Shown: positions 13,482-18,023 of the stretch, in pieces
Numbering within the stretch: the stretch's first letter is position 1
Layout of the letters: each line of letters begins with the position of its first letter
Assembly (NCBI GenBank): GCA_910576875.1
Contig: CAJTKI010000025.1
Coordinates: forward strand, 1 to 18,023
Length of the DNA: 18,023 bases
Source: an uncultured Christensenella sp.
GTDB lineage: Bacteria > Bacillota > Clostridia > Christensenellales > UBA3700
Direction: 5' to 3'
Position numbers and translations under genes: made by a program
The notes under the pieces: model-generated
Databases searched by the model: none
Told to the model about the DNA's origin: nothing
The model's input: the letters and a program-made list of their open reading frames with translations, nothing else

Positions 13482-14225
13482 ATGCAAGCGCGCGACGACG
13501 TGATCTTTTTATACGACGGCAGTTACGACGGGTTGCTGTGCGCGGTGTTTCGCTGTTATACGGACGGCATTTTGCCGTATCGGATTACCGATACGCGCGA
13601 TACGATGCTGGAATACCGCACCGTCGAGACCGATCCGGATAAAGCTGCGCGCGTCGCGCGCGGCGTGCGCAATACGATCGGCGCGCAGGCGGAGCGGATG
13701 ATGCGCCGCGCTTATCTTTCCGATTTCGACGACAGGGGCGCGGCGGTCGCTCGGTTCGTCATATTCGGGATGCTGCAAGGCGCGGCGACGATGAAGATGC
13801 TTGCGCAACCGTGCGTGCACCGCTTGCATGCGATTTCGCGCGCCGTCGCCAACGAAGCGCATCGTAATATCGAATTTTTGCGATTCAGCGAAATCAACGG
13901 CGCGCTTGTCTCCGTCATTCGTCCGACGCACAATGTTTTGCCGTTGATCGCGCAGCATTTCGTCGAGCGTTTTCCCAACGAACGCCTGTTTCTTTACGAC
14001 AAGGTGCACAAGATCGCGTTTCGGCATGAAGGCGCTTGCGACGAGTTGCTTCGGCTTGAAGGGTTCGAGCCGGGACCGATCGACGACAACGAGGCGAGCT
14101 ATCGCGCGTTGTGGGAGACGTTTTACAACGCGATCGAGATTCGCCCGCGTCACAACGAGCGCTGTCGGCTCAATCATATGCCGTTGCGCTTTTGGGAAGA
14201 TTTTATGTACAAGACGCGTCGATAG
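13482..14225 (+). CDS. TIGR03915-family (DUF4130) putative DNA metabolism protein
   Basis: The protein has 247 residues. The N-terminal FLYDGSYDGLLCAVFRCY (9-26) and later RHRLNHMPL-like and FWEDFMYK ends are typical of the family that always accompanies the preceding radical-SAM protein. The biochemical function is unknown; the fixed pairing suggests a complex or consecutive steps in handling damaged or modified DNA. It starts 4 bases after the radical-SAM stop without a clear ribosome binding site, so it is probably coupled. There is no uracil-DNA-glycosylase extension: the protein ends soon after the conserved C-terminal motif. Confidence 0.85.
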   Translation: MQARDDVIFLYDGSYDGLLCAVFRCYTDGILPYRITDTRDTMLEYRTVETDPDKAARVARGVRNTIGAQAERMMRRAYLSDFDDRGAAVARFVIFGMLQGAATMKMLAQPCVHRLHAISRAVANEAHRNIEFLRFSEINGALVSVIRPTHNVLPLIAQHFVERFPNERLFLYDKVHKIAFRHEGACDELLRLEGFEPGPIDDNEASYRALWETFYNAIEIRPRHNERCRLNHMPLRFWEDFMYKTRR

Positions 14226-14425
14226 ATCCGTTTGCGGAAATGGTAATCGCCTGTTGCGGTACGATCGATCATAGACGGCTCGCGCGGCGACGGTGATGTA
14301 CAACGCATGCGACGATGTATCGGGTCGAGATTTTGCAACGAATTTTTTGGATAAAAAAATAAAACCTGCCACATATTGACAGTTGTCGTCTGATACGTTT
14401 TTTTATAGAAATATCGATTTGCATC

Positions 14426-14454
14426 TTGCAATCGCATATAACTTTTTGTATAAT
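14426..14454 (+). promoter_or_regulatory. Candidate cas9 promoter
   Basis: TTGCAA (14426-14431), a 17-bp spacer and a perfect TATAAT (14449-14454). The start near 14461 gives a leader of about 135 bases that runs across the complement of the tracrRNA. A weaker internal alternative is TTGTTG (14533-14538) with TATTCT (14555-14560). Between the TIGR03915 stop (14225) and this promoter I see no gene and no clear terminator; base composition becomes AT-rich from about 14330. Confidence 0.7.
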
Positions 14455-14471
14455 CAATGTGTAAGGGATAG

Positions 14472-14555
14472 AAAAAAGGAGCGTATCTGCGCTCCGACCA
14501 TTCTTAGGTAACTGCAAGTTGTATTTGAACAATTGTTGTGTAACTTGAAATGGAT
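14472..14555 (-). ncRNA. Putative tracrRNA of the type II CRISPR system
   Basis: On the minus strand a transcript of about 84 bases is bounded by a promoter and a terminator. In 5'-3' order it has a candidate anti-repeat (14555 to about 14535, beginning ATCCATTTCAAG and ending ACACAAC), a small hairpin TTGT/ACAA that would be the nexus, a second weak hairpin ACC/GGT, and a terminator stem GGAGCG/CGCTCC (14495-14478) followed by six T residues (14477-14472). Position and strand, directly upstream of and opposite to cas9, match tracrRNAs of type II-A loci. The CRISPR repeat needed to confirm the anti-repeat is outside the window. Confidence 0.75.
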
Positions 14556-14561
14556 ATTCTA

Positions 14562-14590
14562 AGCATAGCACACGGATAAGGAGAAGTCAA
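14562..14590 (-). promoter_or_regulatory. tracrRNA promoter
   Basis: On the minus strand, TTGACT (14590-14585), a 17-bp spacer and TATGCT (14567-14562), with the start near 14555. The -35 box lies between the cas9 ribosome binding site (AAGGAG, 14578-14583) and the cas9 ATG (14596). Confidence 0.75.
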
Positions 14591-14595
14591 GCAAA

Positions 14596-17500
14596 ATGAC
14601 GGAAGAAAAACAAAACGATTTACAAAATGATTCCCAAAAGAAATATCACATCGGTCTGGACATCGGTACGGGCAGCGTGGGCGTCGCGGTCATCGACGAC
14701 GATTACAAGCCGATCCGCGTACTCAACAAGGCGGGATTGTTCGTAAGGCTGTTCGATTCTGCGGAGACGGCGCAGGAACGACGCAGATGCCGCGTGATCC
14801 GTCGCCGCATGAAACGGCGCAAAGCGCGTATCGCGATGCTCAACGATTTGCTGCGCGACGCCGTGGAAGCAAAAGATCCGACGTTTTTCCGTCGTTTGGA
14901 GACCGCGCAACTGTTTGCGGACGACCGCAACGCCGTCGCCGGCATTGCGGATAAACATACGCTGTTCCATGATGCGGATTTCGACGACACGGCATATCAT
15001 CGGCGTTTTCCGACTGTCTATCATTTGCGCAAGCATTTGATGACGCAACCGGAGCCGGATATTCGATTGGTCTATCTCGGCATTCATCATATTCTGAAAT
15101 ACCGCGGCAATTTCCTGCATCCCAATTTTGGTTCGACATCCGACGCGCAAGCGCAAGCGGACGATTGGGCGCCGTTGTTCGACAGTCTCGTCAGCGCATG
15201 GGACGCGACGCATGCCGAAGAAGACGCTTTGCAGATCGATACTGACGCGGCGCAAAGCATCGGCGCGATTTTGAGCGAGCGCAACGTCACGCGCAGGGAT
15301 CTCAAAGCGCGCGTGTTGCAACAACTCGGCGACAAGGATAAGGCGAAGGAACAGATCGCCGCGGCGATTTCGGGCAGTAAGTTCGATTGCGCCAAAATGT
15401 GGAGAGCGGACGACGCGGAAGACGAGTCCGCGGACGCTCCGTCGGTAAAACTCGAAGGGGATTTCCACGCGCAAGCCGACGACAAGTACGAAGAGTTGCT
15501 CGGCGCGTGCGGAGATCGCGCCGACGTCGTGCAAGCGCTCAAAGCGATCTACGATACCGGCGTCATGCGCCGCATGCTTGGCGACAACGCGTATCTCAGC
15601 GACGCGATGATCGCGCGTTTTGCAGAGCATGCCAAACAACGCAACCGCCTGCGCGCCGTTTTGCGTGCGTATGCGGACGAGCAGACGTATGCGATGGTGT
15701 TCGACGAGCGGCTTTGCGATCCCGATCATAAGATTTGGGAAAAATTATTTCCGCAATTGCGCGGTTGCGTCGGCAAACAGCGGGAAAAAGAATTTGCCAA
15801 AGTGTGCAAGCCGTATGAAAATCTCCAATATTTCAGTCTGATCGGACACGGCAATTTGCCGGGATGCAAACGCGTCGCGCGCGCCGATTTCTATAAGGCG
15901 ATCGAAAAGCTTGCCGATACGCTTGCCGCGCGCGATCCCGACCGCGCCGAAGAGATTGCGGAAGAATTCCGACCGATCTCGGAAGCGGTGGCGCAAGAAA
16001 GCTTCTTGCTCACGCAGACGGATAAAGACAACGGCGTCTTTCCGTACCAACTGCACGAGTGCGAGTTGCGCGCGATCTTGGAGATGCAGCGAGATACGCA
16101 TCCGATTTTGTCCGAGACGGATGGATACGGCAGCGTTGCGGACAAGCTGTGCAAGTTGCTGACATTCCGCGTTCCGTATTACGTCGGACCGCTGAACGAT
16201 CGGACCGTAGACGGCGACAGCCATCCGTTCGCCTGGGTCAAAAAGTATGCGGGTAAAGAGCGCGTCAATCCCAAGCCGTGGGAGTTCGACGAAGTCGTAG
16301 ACCGCCGCGCGTCCCGACAGGAATTCATTCGCCGCATGGCGAGCGACTGCGCGTATCTGCCCGGATGCAAGGCGCTTCCGCGGCACTCGTTGCTTTACGA
16401 AGAATACGCGGTATTGAGCGAAATTCACAATTTGCGGCTCGGCGAGCAAAAAGATCCGTTGGACGCGGTCGACCGCGATGCGATTTGGCAATTGTGCAAA
16501 CGCGAAAAACGCGTCGGCTATCGAAAAGTCCGCGAAGCGCTCCAACAGTTGCACGGCAACGTTCCGATCAAACTGTCGGACGAGGAGACCGGCAAGACCG
16601 CATTGGACAATTCTTTGAGCGCGTATCATGCATTCAAACGCGTTTTGGGCGATCGGTTCGAATATCCGGACGGCGACCCCGCGTTGATCGCCGCGCTGGA
16701 AGACATCGTCTTGTGGATTACCGCGTTGCAGGACGCGCAACAAGTGCGCGAAAGCATCGAAGAGCATTATGCGCATCTGTTCGACGAGCGCGAGATCGCG
16801 CAGCTGTCGCGATTGAGTTTCAAAGGCTGGGGCAGACTGTCCGACCGATTGCTCGACGGCATTGCCGGCATGCACTGCGAGACGGGCGAAGTCCGTACCG
16901 TGATCGGCGTCTTGCGCGGCGCGGACGACGGCGTCGATCAACACGCGTACCATCTCAACGAATTGCTCGAAGGCAAAACATGTCCGTGGAATTTCCGCGA
17001 CGCGATCGAAACGTACAAACGCGAGCACTCGGACGGCGCGCGCGATTTGTCCGCCGCGTTGACGTATGCCGACAGCGTCGCCGATTTGGCATGCTCGCCC
17101 GCGATCAAACGCGCGATTTGGCAAGCTCTGCGTATGGTGGATGAGATCGTGTTCGCGATGCGGCGTTCGCCCAGACAACTGGCGACGATCAGCATCGAGA
17201 TGGCGCGCGGCGAAGACGGCACGCCAAAAGGCAAACGCACGATTTCGCGCAAGGACCGACTGACGCAACTGTATCAAGCTTTTATTGCCGCCCAAAAGAA
17301 GTATCAATTCGATTGGTTGAATCCCGAATTGGGCGATGCAATTCAAGGCGAGGATCCGTCTTTGAACGATCTGCAGCATGATGACAAAGTGTACCTGTAT
17401 TATTTGCAGAACGGCAGATGCATGTACAGCGGCGATCCAATCGATCGGGGACGGTTGGATGATTGCGAGATCGATCATATCGTCCCGCGTACGTTGACGA

Positions 17501-18023
17501 CGGACAACAGTTTGGACAACCGCGTGCTCGTATACCGCAAGTACAATCAGCGCAAGGGCGACTCGCGTACCGTACCCAAGGACATTCGCGATCGCATGCG
17601 CAAGATGTGGGAAGAGATGAAACAGGTCAGCAGTTTCAGCAAGGGCATCTGTCCGATGACGGCGGAAAAATACCGCAGATTGACGCGCGCGGAACTGCGC
17701 GAAAGCGATTTGGTCGGTTTCTTGAATCGACAACTCGTCGAGACGCGGCAGATCGTCAAACACGTCAAAGACATTCTCCAACAGCGCTACCGCGAGATCG
17801 CGCCGGATGTTCGCATCTTGTGCCCCAAGGCGAATATCGTTTCCAATGTGCGCAAGAGCATGCATTGGGACAAATGCCGCGATTATAACGTATACCATCA
17901 CGCGCACGACGCGTATCTAAATATCCTTGCAGGCAGATTCTGTCAACGCGCGGGTATGTTTGAAAAAGAGAATTTTGTCCGCTATCAGATGAATCGCTAT
18001 CTGAAACAAAACGCCGCTCCGGA
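14596..18023 (+). CDS. cas9: CRISPR-associated endonuclease Cas9, type II-A-like (3' end beyond the window)
   Basis: An uninterrupted frame from ATG 14596 gives 1,142 residues before the window ends. AAGGAG lies 12 bases upstream, a slightly long spacing. RuvC-I is GLDIGTGSVG with Asp22; the arginine-rich bridge helix spans about 57-86. The REC lobe contains YHLRKHL and KYRGNFL, and later FRIPYYVGPL, as in S. pyogenes Cas9. RuvC-II ISIEMARG has Glu868. The HNH domain has Asp960-His961 in EIDHIVP plus Asn975 and Asn984. RuvC-III HHAHDAYLN has His1102 and Asp1105. All nuclease residues are intact, so double-strand cutting is expected. The last catalytic motif lies about 119 residues later than in the S. 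pyogenes protein, which predicts a large Cas9. The PAM-interacting region is not visible. Base composition is GC-rich like host genes, so this is not a recent AT-rich import. Confidence 0.97.
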   Translation, partial: MTEEKQNDLQNDSQKKYHIGLDIGTGSVGVAVIDDDYKPIRVLNKAGLFVRLFDSAETAQERRRCRVIRRRMKRRKARIAMLNDLLRDAVEAKDPTFFRRLETAQLFADDRNAVAGIADKHTLFHDADFDDTAYHRRFPTVYHLRKHLMTQPEPDIRLVYLGIHHILKYRGNFLHPNFGSTSDAQAQADDWAPLFDSLVSAWDATHAEEDALQIDTDAAQSIGAILSERNVTRRDLKARVLQQLGDKDKAKEQIAAAISGSKFDCAKMWRADDAEDESADAPSVKLEGDFHAQADDKYEELLGACGDRADVVQALKAIYDTGVMRRMLGDNAYLSDAMIARFAEHAKQRNRLRAVLRAYADEQTYAMVFDERLCDPDHKIWEKLFPQLRGCVGKQREKEFAKVCKPYENLQYFSLIGHGNLPGCKRVARADFYKAIEKLADTLAARDPDRAEEIAEEFRPISEAVAQESFLLTQTDKDNGVFPYQLHECELRAILEMQRDTHPILSETDGYGSVADKLCKLLTFRVPYYVGPLNDRTVDGDSHPFAWVKKYAGKERVNPKPWEFDEVVDRRASRQEFIRRMASDCAYLPGCKALPRHSLLYEEYAVLSEIHNLRLGEQKDPLDAVDRDAIWQLCKREKRVGYRKVREALQQLHGNVPIKLSDEETGKTALDNSLSAYHAFKRVLGDRFEYPDGDPALIAALEDIVLWITALQDAQQVRESIEEHYAHLFDEREIAQLSRLSFKGWGRLSDRLLDGIAGMHCETGEVRTVIGVLRGADDGVDQHAYHLNELLEGKTCPWNFRDAIETYKREHSDGARDLSAALTYADSVADLACSPAIKRAIWQALRMVDEIVFAMRRSPRQLATISIEMARGEDGTPKGKRTISRKDRLTQLYQAFIAAQKKYQFDWLNPELGDAIQGEDPSLNDLQHDDKVYLYYLQNGRCMYSGDPIDRGRLDDCEIDHIVPRTLTTDNSLDNRVLVYRKYNQRKGDSRTVPKDIRDRMRKMWEEMKQVSSFSKGICPMTAEKYRRLTRAELRESDLVGFLNRQLVETRQIVKHVKDILQQRYREIAPDVRILCPKANIVSNVRKSMHWDKCRDYNVYHHAHDAYLNILAGRFCQRAGMFEKENFVRYQMNRYLKQNAAP

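Noticed and set aside
12242..13483. A 413-codon open frame on the minus strand
   Set aside because: It is antisense to the radical-SAM gene with its cysteine motif and promoter; composition of the shadow frame is arginine-rich and unlike a real protein.
14376..14381. TTGACA as a -35 box for cas9
   Set aside because: No acceptable -10 box lies 16-18 bases downstream; the TTGCAA/TATAAT pair at 14426-14454 is better placed.
15745..17907. A 720-codon open frame on the minus strand
   Set aside because: It is fully antisense to cas9, whose conserved catalytic motifs prove the plus frame. GC-rich codon use removes stop codons from the opposite strand.
14226..18023. Search for a CRISPR array
   Set aside because: No regularly spaced repeats of 25-40 bases are visible; the only repeat-like sequence is the tracrRNA anti-repeat complement.
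17950..18023. Cas9 as a truncated pseudogene
   Set aside because: The frame is open to the last base of the window; the apparent truncation is only the window edge.

Overview
The window looks like a chromosomal segment from a Bacillota (probably Clostridia-type) bacterium. Most of it is GC-rich with heavy use of GCG/CGC codons. The marker genes are Mini-RNase III (mrnC), flavin-dependent thymidylate synthase (thyX) and a SigH-type sigma factor in one tight minus-strand operon, an FMN riboswitch in front of an ECF transporter S component, and the paired radical-SAM/TIGR03915 DNA-metabolism genes. Promoters fit the housekeeping sigma-A consensus with 16-18 bp spacers, and several lie so close to the start codon that the mRNA should be leaderless or nearly so. 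All calls are from reading the sequence; no database search was possible.

Layout. Bases 1-207 hold only a candidate tRNA promoter and no gene I can name. A tRNA-Ala(GGC) at 208-283 and its terminator are followed by a conspicuously AT-rich block (about 320-3730). This block carries two membrane-anchored, defence-like genes: a NACHT-type STAND NTPase (434-2395) and an HNH nuclease (2707-3414). It ends near a 12-bp tandem repeat and a minus-strand tRNA-Glu(TTC), after which host-like base composition resumes.

Bases 3953-4854 hold a leaderless Ppx/GppA phosphatase gene, converging on the minus-strand mrnC-thyX-sigH operon (4967-6718). Further minus-strand units follow: a mutarotase-like protein plus a trypsin-like lipoprotein protease (6866-8624), a degenerate kinase-fold protein plus an XRE regulator (8754-9718, with a strong promoter and a short upstream reading frame), and an ECF-S transporter plus an APH-family kinase under an FMN riboswitch (9915-11751).

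Bases 11869-12112 are a plus-strand tRNA-fMet/tRNA-Met unit with promoter and terminator. Next is a leaderless radical-SAM gene and its TIGR03915 partner (12224-14225).

The right end is a CRISPR type II locus. A minus-strand RNA with every expected feature of a tracrRNA (14472-14555) sits just upstream of, and antisense to the leader of, a large cas9 gene starting at 14596. The cas9 gene has intact RuvC and HNH catalytic residues and runs off the window before its PAM-interacting region. No cas1, cas2, csn2 or CRISPR array is inside the window.
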